Shown here one piece after another: positions 23,138 through 31,659 of a stretch of 64,000 nucleotides of DNA (the stretch's first letter is position 1; each line of letters opens with the position of its first letter). This DNA is from Pseudopelobacter sp964542535 (GTDB taxonomy: Bacteria > Desulfobacterota > Desulfuromonadia > Geobacterales > Pseudopelobacteraceae): assembly GCA_964542535.1 (NCBI GenBank), contig CAZIUE010000010.1, positions 1 to 64,000 on the forward strand. Reading direction: 5' to 3'. The position numbers and the translations under genes were made by a program. A model generated the notes under the pieces. It was not told where the DNA came from and ran no database searches. It saw only the letters and a program-made list of their open reading frames with translations.

Positions 23138-25204
23138 ATGTCCAAGCACGCACCAGAACCCGTATCCATGTTCGACCGGCGCATCATGGCTGCAGCCCTG
23201 ATCGACTCACTCAGAAAACTCGATCCGCGCACTCTCTGGCGCAACCCGGTCATGTTCTGCGTGGAGATCGCCAGCGTCATCACCCTGGTTACCTTTGTCC
23301 TGTCGCTGGCCGGCATCAACAGGGAGCCGCCTCGCTTTGCCGGCACGGTTTCGGTTTGGCTTTGGCTGACGGTCATCTTCTCCACCTTTGCCGAAGCCCT
23401 GGCCGAGGGGCGCGGCAAGGCTCGGGCCGCTTCGCTGAGGAAGAGCCGCAGCGACGTGAGCGCCAGGCAACTGGAGAAACCAGAGTTCGGCAGTGCCTCC
23501 ACCACGGTCGGCGCCAGCCAGTTGCGCAAGGGGGACCTGATCCTGGTCGAGGCGGGCGAGACGATCGCCGGTGACGGCGACGTGGTGGCCGGGGCGGCCC
23601 TGGTGAACGAGTCGGCCGTGACCGGCGAGTCGGCCCCGGTGATCCGCGAGTCAGGCGGCGATCGCAGTGCCGTCACCGGCGGCACCACCGTCATCGCCAA
23701 CGCCATCATCGTGCGCATCACCGCCAATCCGGGGGAAACCTTCCTGGACCGCATGATCGGCCTGATCGAGGGGGCCAAGCGGCGCAAGACCCCCAACGAG
23801 ATCGCCCTGGAGGTGCTGCTGATCGCCCTGACCCTGGTCTTCCTGCTGGTCTGCGCCAACATCAGCCCGCTCTCGATCTACAGCGTCCGGGCAGCGGGGC
23901 AGGGCACACCGGTCTCCCTGACGGTCCTGGTGGCGCTGTTCGTCTGTCTGGCACCCACCACCATTGCCGCGCTTCTGCCGGCCATCGGCATTGCCGGCAT
24001 GGACCGCCTGTTCCAGAAGAACGTGATCGCCCTTTCGGGCCGGGCCATCGAGGCTGCCGGCGACGTCAACGTGCTGCTCCTGGACAAGACCGGCACCATC
24101 ACCTTGGGTAACCGGGAGGCGGTGGCCTTCATTCCGGTGGGCGGTCACAGCGAACAGGAACTGGCCGAGGCGTCTCTGATGGCGTCACTGGCCGACGAAA
24201 CGCCGGAAGGTCGCAGCGTGGTGGCATTGGCGAAGCAGAAGTACGGCCTGAGCAGGGAGAAGCCGGCCGGCGCCCAGGTTGTGGAGTTCAACGCCGAAAC
24301 GCGCCTCTCTGGCATCAACCTGGATGGCAAGCGCTATCGCAAGGGGGCCGTTGACTCGCTGATCTCCTTTGCCAGGAGCCAGGGGGGCGGGAAAATCCCC
24401 GCGGACGTGGGGGAGGTGGCCGACAGGATCGCCAGGGCAGGGGCCACGCCGCTGGTGGTCTGCCGGGATGGCGATATCCTGGGGGTGGTCAACCTGAAGG
24501 ATATCGTCAAGGCCGGAATCCAGGAGCGCTTCCTGCAACTGCGCAGCATGGGGATCAAGACCGTGATGATCACCGGCGACAACCCGCTGACCGCCGCGGC
24601 AATAGCCGCCGAGGCCCAGGTGGACGACTTCCTGGCCCAGGCCAAGCCGGAGGACAAGCTGCGCCTGATTCGCGAGAACCAGGAGGCCGGTTTCATGGTG
24701 GCCATGACCGGTGACGGCACCAACGACGCCCCGGCCCTGGCCCAGGCCGACGTGGCGGTTGCCATGAACACCGGTACCCAGCCGGCCCGCGAGGCGGCCA
24801 ACATCATCGACCTGGACAGCAACCCGACCAAGCTGTTGGATATTGTCGAGGTGGGCAAGCAGATCCTGATGACCCGCGGCAACCTGACCACCTTCAGCAT
24901 CTCCAATGATATCGCCAAGTACTTTGCCATCGTCCCGGCCATGATGCTCTCCATCTACCCCCAGCTGGGGAGGCTTAACGTCATGCATCTGGCGACCCCC
25001 CAGAGCGCGATCCTCTCGGCGGTGATCTTCAACGCCGCCATCATTCCGCTTCTGGTGCCGCTGGCGCTCAAGGGGACGAAGTTCCGCCCCATGCCGGCCG
25101 AAAAGCTGTTGGTCCACAACCTGCTGGTCTACGGAGTGGGGGGGATCGTCGCCCCCTTCGTGGGGATCAAGGTCATCGACCTGGTGGTGGGGATGGTGGT
25201 GTGA
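23138..25204 (+). CDS. kdpB: potassium-transporting P-type ATPase subunit B
   Basis: 688 residues from ATG 23138 (CGGAG upstream); the open frame continues back into kdpA but is not coding there. The P-type ATPase hallmarks are present: TGESAPV in the actuator domain, phosphorylated Asp316 in DKTGTITLG, KGAVDSL in the nucleotide domain, and MTGDGTNDAPALAQADVAVAM. It hydrolyses ATP to drive K+ through KdpA. Usual length is about 680. It is flanked by palindromic repeats on both sides. Confidence 0.97.
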   Translation: MSKHAPEPVSMFDRRIMAAALIDSLRKLDPRTLWRNPVMFCVEIASVITLVTFVLSLAGINREPPRFAGTVSVWLWLTVIFSTFAEALAEGRGKARAASLRKSRSDVSARQLEKPEFGSASTTVGASQLRKGDLILVEAGETIAGDGDVVAGAALVNESAVTGESAPVIRESGGDRSAVTGGTTVIANAIIVRITANPGETFLDRMIGLIEGAKRRKTPNEIALEVLLIALTLVFLLVCANISPLSIYSVRAAGQGTPVSLTVLVALFVCLAPTTIAALLPAIGIAGMDRLFQKNVIALSGRAIEAAGDVNVLLLDKTGTITLGNREAVAFIPVGGHSEQELAEASLMASLADETPEGRSVVALAKQKYGLSREKPAGAQVVEFNAETRLSGINLDGKRYRKGAVDSLISFARSQGGGKIPADVGEVADRIARAGATPLVVCRDGDILGVVNLKDIVKAGIQERFLQLRSMGIKTVMITGDNPLTAAAIAAEAQVDDFLAQAKPEDKLRLIRENQEAGFMVAMTGDGTNDAPALAQADVAVAMNTGTQPAREAANIIDLDSNPTKLLDIVEVGKQILMTRGNLTTFSISNDIAKYFAIVPAMMLSIYPQLGRLNVMHLATPQSAILSAVIFNAAIIPLLVPLALKGTKFRPMPAEKLLVHNLLVYGVGGIVAPFVGIKVIDLVVGMVV

Positions 25205-25208
25205 TCAA

Positions 25209-25300
25209 TTCCCCCCTTTGACAAAGGGGGGCCAGGGGGGATTTGGTTCAAGGCAATCAAAGGCAAATCCCCCTCATTCCCCCATTTCCAAAGGGGGAGG
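25209..25300. repeat. two inverted copies of a C/G-run palindromic repeat between kdpB and kdpC
   Basis: The left copy (25209-25250) and right copy (about 25263-25300) are reverse complements of the same unit: AAATCCCCC, a variable 5-6 nt, CCCCC, TTT, 3-4 nt, AAAGGGGG. Each can fold alone and the two can pair with each other. The 119-nt kdpB-kdpC gap is almost entirely this element. It looks like a dispersed intergenic repeat of the REP/MITE kind, and the small palindrome after kdpA shares its core. Confidence 0.75.
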
Positions 25301-25323
25301 CAAAAACTAGCGGAGACAAAACC

Positions 25324-25896
25324 ATGAAAGAGACAAAAACGGCCATCCTGCTCTTCCTGGCCTTCACCCTCATCTGCGGCGGCATCTACCCCGCCCTGGT
25401 CACCGGCATTGCCCGGGCCATCTTCCCCCGACAGGCAACGGGAAGTTTCATCTTCGACACGAACGGCAGGGAGGTAGGCTCTGCCCTGATCGGCCAGCCC
25501 TTCTCCGATGCGAACTACTTCTGGCCGCGGCCCTCTGCCAGCGGCAATTTCGGTCATAACCCCCTGGCGTCGGGCGGCTCCAACGCCGGACCGACCAATC
25601 CCTCCTATCTCGCAACCGTGACAGAGCGGGTGAGGACGCTGCGGGAGAGCGGGGTGAGGGGCGCCATACCTGCCGACCTGGCGCAGGCCTCGGCCAGCGG
25701 GCTCGATCCCCACATCTCGCCCGAATCGGCCATGCTCCAGCTGCCGCGTGTGGCCAGGGCGCGGGGCCTTTCCGAAGCGGAGGTGGCCAGGGTCGTCAGC
25801 CGGGCCAGCGAAGAGCGCCAGCTGGGCTTTCTCGGCGCGCCGCGGGTGAATGTGCTTGTGTTGAACCTGGAACTGGATAGACTGATCAAACGCTGA
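25324..25896 (+). CDS. kdpC: potassium-transporting ATPase subunit C
   Basis: 190 residues from ATG 25324 (GGAG upstream). One N-terminal membrane helix (about residues 7-28) is followed by a periplasmic domain with family motifs GSALIGQPF, FWPRPSA, SGGSNAGPTNP and DPHISPESAMLQ. It stabilises the KdpAB complex and aids K+ affinity. It follows the repeat-filled gap after kdpB and precedes kdpD by 66 nt. Confidence 0.96.
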   Translation: MKETKTAILLFLAFTLICGGIYPALVTGIARAIFPRQATGSFIFDTNGREVGSALIGQPFSDANYFWPRPSASGNFGHNPLASGGSNAGPTNPSYLATVTERVRTLRESGVRGAIPADLAQASASGLDPHISPESAMLQLPRVARARGLSEAEVARVVSRASEERQLGFLGAPRVNVLVLNLELDRLIKR

Positions 25897-25962
25897 TTGT
25901 CCCGAAGGCCCGTATCACCTGTCACACAGGGCACGCATCCCCCATGAATCTTTCGGAAAACC

Positions 25963-28647
25963 ATGACCGATAACGACGACAATCGTCCCTCTCCCGAGGC
26001 ACTGCTGAAACTGGCCCAGGCAGAAGGGGAACAGGCCGGACAGGGGAAGCTGAAGCTGTTCCTCGGCTACGCCGCCGGGGTGGGCAAGACCTACGCCATG
26101 CTGGAGGCGGCCCACCTGCGCAGGCGGGAGGGGTGCGATATCGTGGCCGGGTATGTGGAGTCCCACGGCCGCCCCGAGACCGATGCCCTGCTGGAAGGGC
26201 TGGAGGTTGTCCCCCGTCAGGAGATTCGCTATCAGGGGGTGCTGCTGTCCGAGATGCACCTGGACGGTGTCCTGGAACGCAAGCCGCAGATCGCCCTGGT
26301 TGACGAGCTGGCCCACAGCAATGTCCCGGGGGTGCGCCACGAGAAACGCTGGCAGGATGTGGAGGAACTGCTGGCTGCCGGCATCGATGTCTACACTACG
26401 CTCAATATCCAGCATTTCGAGAGCCTGAACGATGTGGTGTCACAGGTCACCGGGGTGGTGGTGCGCGAGACCGTGCCGGACCGTTTTCTGGACAGCGCCT
26501 TCGAAATCGTGCTGGTGGATATCCCTCCCGAAGACCTGCTGCAGCGCCTGAGCGAGGGCAAGGTCTATATTCCGAGCCAGGCCGCCAGGGCCATGGAGAA
26601 GTTCTTCAGGCCGGGCAACCTGATGGCGTTGCGGGAACTTTCCCTGCGCCGTACCGCCGCACGGGTTGATGACCAGATGCGGGCCTACATGGAGACCCAA
26701 TCCATCGCCGGTCCCTGGCCCACGACGGAGCGGCTGCTGGTCTGCGCCAGCGGCAGTCCCTACAGTGAAAAGCTGATCCGAAGCGCCTGCCGTCTGGCGG
26801 AGGAGTTGAAGGCCAAGTGGTACACCCTGTATGTGGAGACGCCGGGGAGCGGTCGCCATGCCCAGGAAAATCGCGAGCATGTCTGGCGTGACCTGCGTCT
26901 GGCGGAGAGTCTGGGCTCCCAGACAGCCACCGTGACCGCCACCTCGGTGATCGATGGAACCCTTGCCTATGCCCTGCGCCACAATGTCACCAAGATCGTG
27001 ATCGGCAAGCCGAACAGGCCGCGCTGGCGAGAGCTGTTCAAGCCCCCGATCGTTGATCGGATCATTCGCCGCAGCGGTCCGATCGATGTGGTGGTGGTCA
27101 GTTTCGAGCCGGATGGAACATCCGTGGCGGATGCGAAACGAAAGCGGCAGACTCCGTTCAGGTTTCGGGGGTACGCGGCCAGCATCCTGCTGGTGGTTGC
27201 GGCATCGTTTGTCTGTCAGCTGTCGAGATCTTTTCTGGACCCGATCAACATGGTCATGGTCTACCTGCTGGCGGTAATCCTGGCGTCCGTCCGGCTTGGT
27301 CAGAAGCCGGCCATCCTGACCGCGTTCCTGGGCATGCTGACCTTTGATTTTTTCTTCGTGCCGCCCCATTTTACCTTTGCCGTGAGCGACACCCAGTACC
27401 TGATTACCTTTGCGGCGCTCTTCACCGTGGGCGCCGTCATCAGTACGCTGGTTTCCCAGGCGCGGGAGCGTGCCGAGGTGATACGGGCGCGGGAGCTGCA
27501 GACTGCCAACCTCTACTACCTGAGCCGCGCCCTGGCCAGCGCCGCGGATATCGGCGCCGTGCTGAAGGCGGTGGTCAAGCATGTGGGGGAGGCGCTGAAC
27601 GCCGGGGTGGTCCTGTTTCTCCCCGAGGGAGAACGGCTGGATATCATGGCGTCCAGCGAAGGCATGGTGGTTGATCTCAAGGAACAGGCCGTGGCTGACT
27701 GGGCCTTCCGCAACCGCCATCCGGCCGGGCGCGGCACGGACACGCTGGTGTCGGCCAGCCTGGTTCATCTCCCCCTGGAGACCGCCTCCAACGTGCTGGG
27801 GGTCATGGGGGTGCGGCTGGAAGGCGATCAGGAGTACCGCTCCACCGAGAACCGCCGCCTGCTGGACGCCTTTGCCACCCAGGCCGCCATGGCCATGGAG
27901 CGGGTGCAGTTCTCCCGCCAGGCCGAGCAGGCCCAGATACTCCAGGCCAGGGAAAATCTTGAGCGCGCCCTGCTCAACTCCATCTCCCACGACCTGCGCT
28001 CGCCGCTGGCCTCGGTTACCGGCGTACTCTCCAGCCTGAGGGACGAGGGAGCCCATCTCGGCGAACCGGCGCGCCGCGAACTGCTGGATACCGCCTGCGG
28101 TGAAGCCGATCGTTTGAACCGCTTCGTAGGCAATCTGCTGGACATGACCCGCATCGAGGCCGGGGCGCTCCGGCCGCGGTTGGAGCCGTGCGATGTGCAG
28201 GACCTGGTCGGCTGCGCCCTGGCCGTGCTGGAGAGCCGACTGGAAGAGCGGGAGGTTCGTCTGCGCATGCCGCCGCTCATGCCGCTGGTCCCCATGGACC
28301 TGGTGCTGATGACCCAGGTCCTGGTGAATATCCTGGACAACAGCATCAAGTATTCGCCTCCTGCCAGTCCGCTGGAGATCGTTGCCCAGGCTGACACGGG
28401 GTGGCTGGAAATCAGGCTTTCCGACCGTGGCAGGGGGGTGCCGGAACAGGACCTGAAACGGGTCTTCGACAAGTTTTACCGCATCCCGGTTCCCGAAGGG
28501 GCCGCTGGGACCGGGCTGGGGCTTTCCATCTGCAAGGGGCTGGTTGAAGCGCACGGTGGCAGGATCAGGGCCGAGAACCGCGAGGGGGGCGGGTTGACGA
28601 TTGTCATACGCCTGCCGCTGGTTGCGGTGGAGGATAACAAACCATGA
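25963..28647 (+). CDS. kdpD: osmosensitive K+ channel sensor histidine kinase
   Basis: 894 residues. N-terminal KdpD domain with Walker A GYAAGVGKT (35-43) and VDELAHSN, then a universal-stress-like domain (about 250-375), four transmembrane helices (DUF4118, about 400-500), a GAF-like domain, HisKA with phospho-acceptor His676 (NSISHDLRSP), and HATPase with DRGRGVPE and GTGLGLSI. Senses K+ limitation or turgor and phosphorylates KdpE. Overlaps kdpE by 4 nt. All expected domains are present and uninterrupted. Confidence 0.96.
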   Translation: MTDNDDNRPSPEALLKLAQAEGEQAGQGKLKLFLGYAAGVGKTYAMLEAAHLRRREGCDIVAGYVESHGRPETDALLEGLEVVPRQEIRYQGVLLSEMHLDGVLERKPQIALVDELAHSNVPGVRHEKRWQDVEELLAAGIDVYTTLNIQHFESLNDVVSQVTGVVVRETVPDRFLDSAFEIVLVDIPPEDLLQRLSEGKVYIPSQAARAMEKFFRPGNLMALRELSLRRTAARVDDQMRAYMETQSIAGPWPTTERLLVCASGSPYSEKLIRSACRLAEELKAKWYTLYVETPGSGRHAQENREHVWRDLRLAESLGSQTATVTATSVIDGTLAYALRHNVTKIVIGKPNRPRWRELFKPPIVDRIIRRSGPIDVVVVSFEPDGTSVADAKRKRQTPFRFRGYAASILLVVAASFVCQLSRSFLDPINMVMVYLLAVILASVRLGQKPAILTAFLGMLTFDFFFVPPHFTFAVSDTQYLITFAALFTVGAVISTLVSQARERAEVIRARELQTANLYYLSRALASAADIGAVLKAVVKHVGEALNAGVVLFLPEGERLDIMASSEGMVVDLKEQAVADWAFRNRHPAGRGTDTLVSASLVHLPLETASNVLGVMGVRLEGDQEYRSTENRRLLDAFATQAAMAMERVQFSRQAEQAQILQARENLERALLNSISHDLRSPLASVTGVLSSLRDEGAHLGEPARRELLDTACGEADRLNRFVGNLLDMTRIEAGALRPRLEPCDVQDLVGCALAVLESRLEEREVRLRMPPLMPLVPMDLVLMTQVLVNILDNSIKYSPPASPLEIVAQADTGWLEIRLSDRGRGVPEQDLKRVFDKFYRIPVPEGAAGTGLGLSICKGLVEAHGGRIRAENREGGGLTIVIRLPLVAVEDNKP

Positions 28648-29351
28648 TGTCGGAACGTGGGGCGGACAACCGGGCGCGAATCCTGGTGATCGATGACGAG
28701 TTGGCCATTCGGCGCTTTCTGCATACCGTGCTGAGCAACGAGGGGTTTGTCCTGCACGAGGCGGAGGGGGGGCATGCCGGACTGGCTGCAGCGGCTGCGT
28801 GCCGGCCGGATGTGATTCTGCTGGATCTGGGGCTGCCGGATCTGGATGGGGTGGAGGTGATCAGGCGGATTCGCGAGTGGTCACCGGTTCCGATCATCGT
28901 GCTTTCGGTGCGGGAGCGGGAGGACGACAAGATTGCCGCCCTGGATGCAGGAGCCGACGACTACCTGACCAAGCCCTTCGGGGTGGGGGAGCTGCTGGCC
29001 CGGATTCGGGCGGCGTTGCGCCGTTCGCTGCAGCAGGCGCCCGAGCCGATCTTCAGCAGTGGAGACTTGGTCATGGATCTGACCCTGCGCAGGGTGACCG
29101 TGAAAGGGGAGGATGTGCAGTTGACCCCCACCGAGTACGACCTGCTGCGGTTACTGGTGAATCATGCCGGCAAGGTGCTGACCCACGGCCAGATCCTCAA
29201 GCAGATCTGGGGGATGGCCTACCGGGAGCAACCCCACGTGTTGCGGGTCAATATCAGCAACCTGCGTCGCAAGATCGAGGCCGACCCCTCCCGTCCGCGC
29301 CACATCATCACCGAACCGGGGGTGGGCTACCGCCTGGCGCCGGAGCGGTGA
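28644..29351 (+). CDS. kdpE: KDP operon response regulator
   Basis: 235 residues, start overlapping the kdpD stop (ATGA). The receiver domain has acidic Asp17/Asp18, phosphorylated Asp61 (ILLDLGLPD) and Lys in TKPFG. An OmpR-type winged helix follows (LTPTEYDLLRLLVNHAGKVLTH, HVLRVNISNLRRKIE). It activates kdp transcription in the known systems. It is the last gene of the kdp block; a toxin-antitoxin pair begins 100 nt later. Confidence 0.95.
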   Translation: MMSERGADNRARILVIDDELAIRRFLHTVLSNEGFVLHEAEGGHAGLAAAAACRPDVILLDLGLPDLDGVEVIRRIREWSPVPIIVLSVREREDDKIAALDAGADDYLTKPFGVGELLARIRAALRRSLQQAPEPIFSSGDLVMDLTLRRVTVKGEDVQLTPTEYDLLRLLVNHAGKVLTHGQILKQIWGMAYREQPHVLRVNISNLRRKIEADPSRPRHIITEPGVGYRLAPER

Positions 29352-29394
29352 GGTGACTTTGGGGAAAGTTACAATACCTCAAAAGGTGTACCAA

Positions 29395-29423
29395 TTTACA
29401 AACCAGTTAACAGGTGCTATTGT
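29395..29423 (+). promoter_or_regulatory. predicted promoter of the toxin-antitoxin pair
   Basis: TTTACA (29395-29400), 17-nt spacer, TATTGT (29418-29423), 29 nt before the antitoxin start. The spacer holds ACCAGTTAACAGGT-like dyad sequence that could bind the antitoxin, as is usual for autoregulated modules. Confidence 0.5.
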
Positions 29424-29452
29424 TTGGTCGTTTGGTAGCCATGGAGGACCCA

Positions 29453-29728
29453 ATGCGGACGGTAAAATTTTCGGAAGATGTAATTCCCCTGACCGACGTC
29501 AAAATCAACCCGGGCAAGCTGGTGAAGCGGGTTTCGCAGAGTCACCGTCCGGTGCTGTTGACCAGTCGCGGGCGTGGGGTTGCGGTTGTGCAGGGAGTGG
29601 CGGATTTTGAGGCGCACGAGGAAGAGCAGCAGTTCATGCGGGCCGTCGTGAAGGGGTTGATGGAGCTGGAGAGCGGTCGTGAAATCAGCCTGGACGAGGT
29701 TAAAAAACGGCTGAACCTGGGCGGCTGA
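29453..29728 (+). CDS. Phd/YefM-type antitoxin
   Basis: 91 residues from ATG 29453 with GGAGG five nt upstream. The N-terminal half has the Phd/YefM DNA-binding pattern (VIPLTDVKINPGKLVKRV, RPVLLTSRGRGVAVVQGVADFEA); the C-terminal half is a helix (MELESGREISLDEVKKRL) that would wrap the toxin. It would neutralise the toxin encoded 1 nt downstream and repress its own promoter. Sequence composition is more AT-rich than the neighbouring kdp genes, consistent with acquisition. Confidence 0.88.
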   Translation: MRTVKFSEDVIPLTDVKINPGKLVKRVSQSHRPVLLTSRGRGVAVVQGVADFEAHEEEQQFMRAVVKGLMELESGREISLDEVKKRLNLGG

Positions 29729-29729
29729 C

Positions 29730-30032
29730 ATGACGGATACCGGCGTAACCGTTACCTTTGCCGAGTCGGCTCTGGGGGATATTCTGGAAATGCGGGAGTG
29801 GTACGCTGAACAGCTTGTGCCGGAGGTTGGTGAGCGTTTTACCGCTGAAATCATCGCCAGGGTTGAGGCGCTCCAGGTCAATCCCGACATGGGGCGGATG
29901 GTTCCCGAGTTTGGGGTTGAGACTCTGCGGGAGTTGATATATCCGCCGTTCAGGATCGTCTGTCGGCGTGACGGGATGCTGGTGAGAATCGTTCGGGTGT
30001 GGCGGAGTGAGCGCTTGTTGGCGGTGCCATAA
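29730..30032 (+). CDS. RelE/ParE superfamily toxin
   Basis: 100 residues, starting 1 nt after the antitoxin stop. The pattern VTFAESALGDILEMREWYAEQ, then VEALQVNPDMGRMVPEFG and LRELIYPPFRIVCRRDG...VRIVRVWRSER is typical of ParE toxins (YPPFRI and VxRVWR core strands). ParE toxins poison gyrase and RelE toxins cut mRNA; the sequence alone does not decide which. Two-gene unit with the Phd-type antitoxin. The 158-nt gap after it holds no convincing gene. Confidence 0.88.
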   Translation: MTDTGVTVTFAESALGDILEMREWYAEQLVPEVGERFTAEIIARVEALQVNPDMGRMVPEFGVETLRELIYPPFRIVCRRDGMLVRIVRVWRSERLLAVP

Positions 30033-30190
30033 TATAGAAATGATCTATTCGCAGCATCCCGACGTTTGCCCACATGCAGGGGGCGTCAACGGGGTGTGCC
30101 TTTGTAGTTTTTTTTCCAATGTCAGAAAGGCAATCCTGATCCAGCCGAGTTCATGTTTGACATTCGGACATTCGTTGACAGGAGTTGAAT

Positions 30191-30763
30191 ATGCCTGACG
30201 CAAAGTACGCCCTGATCATCATCGACATGCAGAACGACTTCGTCCTGCCCGGCGCGCCGGCGTGCGTCGCGGGCGCGTACGCCACGGTGCCGTGCGTACG
30301 GCAGCTGCTGGATTTCTTCCGGGCACAGTCCTGGCCCGTGTTTCACGTCGTGCGGGAATACCGGGCGGACGGGAGCGATGTCGAATGCACCCGTCTCCAC
30401 GGCTTTCTCACTGACCAGCGCTACGTGGTCCCCGGCACCGAGGGGTGCGGAATCGTGGCCGAGCTTGCGCCGGTGGCGGGGGAGTACCGGGTGGTCAAGA
30501 ACCGGTTCAGCGGCTTCATGAACACGGAGCTGGATTTCATGCTGCGGAGGATCGGGGCCACGCAGCTGGTGATCTGCGGCACCCAGTATCCCAACTGCGT
30601 CCGGACCACCATCTTCGACGCCATCGCCTACGGCTACCCGGTCATCAACGTGACCGACGCCACCTCGGCACAGACCCAGGAGATCGCGGAGGCCAACATC
30701 ACGGATCTGAGGAATATCGGGGTGGAGTGCGTCACGCTGCGGGAGTTTGTCGAATCGTTCTGA
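30191..30763 (+). CDS. isochorismatase-family cysteine hydrolase
   Basis: 190 residues from ATG 30191 with AGGAG six nt upstream. The catalytic triad is visible: Asp12 (IIDMQNDF), Lys103 (VVKNRFSGF) and Cys136 (GTQYPNCVRTT), with the cis-peptide region ICGTQ. Family members hydrolyse isochorismate, nicotinamide, biuret or related amides. No biosynthetic neighbours point to a substrate. Two TTGACA-like hexamers occur just upstream without a clear -10. Confidence 0.88.
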   Translation: MPDAKYALIIIDMQNDFVLPGAPACVAGAYATVPCVRQLLDFFRAQSWPVFHVVREYRADGSDVECTRLHGFLTDQRYVVPGTEGCGIVAELAPVAGEYRVVKNRFSGFMNTELDFMLRRIGATQLVICGTQYPNCVRTTIFDAIAYGYPVINVTDATSAQTQEIAEANITDLRNIGVECVTLREFVESF

Positions 30764-30939
30764 AAGCCTGAAAAACCGTCCTAACCACCTTGTTGACAGG
30801 CAAGCAACCAACCAGCCAGGTTCGATGCTGCCACAAGCAAGAAACACGCATTATTGTCTTTGACAGCCAACGAGGCCCTTGCAGAATTAACGCCTTTACG
30901 GCAGCGGCACAGCAGCCAAGGGATCGTAAAGGAGGATTC

Positions 30940-31572
30940 ATGAAGGACATCGAGCGCTTTATTGGCGGGTTCCGCAGGTTCCGGGAAAACTACTTCGGGC
31001 CGGAAGCCACTCATTTTGAACATCTCAAGAAAGGACAGAGCCCCAAAACCATGCTCATCGGCTGTGCCGATTCCCGGGTCGATCCGGCCATTCTGACCAA
31101 CTGCGCCCCGGGTGACATCTTCACCGTGCGTAACGTAGCCAACCTGGTGCCTCCCTTCGAGGAGGACGGTGGCCGGCATGGGGTGAGCGCGGCACTGGAG
31201 TTCGCCGTCTGCCATCTGGAGGTGGAGCACATCATTGTCCTTGGCCACTCTGGGTGCGGCGGCATCAATGCCCTCATGGCGGGTACCAGCGGCTGCGGAG
31301 GAGACGGTTTCATCTCCCGCTGGATGTCCATCGCTGCGCCGGCCCGGGAACGGGTGCTGGCGGAGTTGTCCGACAAGGACCCACTTCTTCAGCGCCGGGC
31401 CGCCGAGCAGGCGGCGATCCTCCTCTCCCTGGAGAATCTCCGCTCCTTTCCCTGGATCGATGAGCGGGTCGCCAGTGGGGCGCTCTCGCTGCATGGCTGG
31501 TATTTCGACATCTCGTCGGGGGAACTGCTGGAATATCGGCCCGAGCGTGGCGTATTCGATCCGATAACCTGA
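30940..31572 (+). CDS. beta-class carbonic anhydrase
   Basis: 210 residues from ATG 30940 behind AAAGGAGG; in-frame codons upstream are not needed. Zinc ligands are Cys42, His103 and Cys106, with the Asp44-Arg46 dyad (CADSR, GHSGCGG). It interconverts CO2 and bicarbonate. It lies 87 nt upstream of PEP carboxylase, which consumes bicarbonate, so a shared transcript makes metabolic sense. A possible promoter TTGACA-N17-AGAATT is at 30860-30888. Confidence 0.95.
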   Translation: MKDIERFIGGFRRFRENYFGPEATHFEHLKKGQSPKTMLIGCADSRVDPAILTNCAPGDIFTVRNVANLVPPFEEDGGRHGVSAALEFAVCHLEVEHIIVLGHSGCGGINALMAGTSGCGGDGFISRWMSIAAPARERVLAELSDKDPLLQRRAAEQAAILLSLENLRSFPWIDERVASGALSLHGWYFDISSGELLEYRPERGVFDPIT

Positions 31573-31659
31573 TACTTCAGGTTAGTACGGTTGTATTCTC
31601 CGCTGTTCACCACCGAGTTGCCCAACCAAAAGCTGGCCGGACACCCAAGGGAGATCTGT

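Noticed and set aside
26440..28554. 704-codon open frame antisense to kdpD
   Set aside because: It mirrors a fully motif-bearing kdpD; the translation is His/Gln/Arg-rich and has no recognisable domain. Long antisense frames are expected in GC-rich genes.
30007..30198. 63-codon plus-strand frame between the toxin and isochorismatase genes
   Set aside because: It overlaps the toxin end, has no ribosome site and reads Cys/Ser-rich without pattern.
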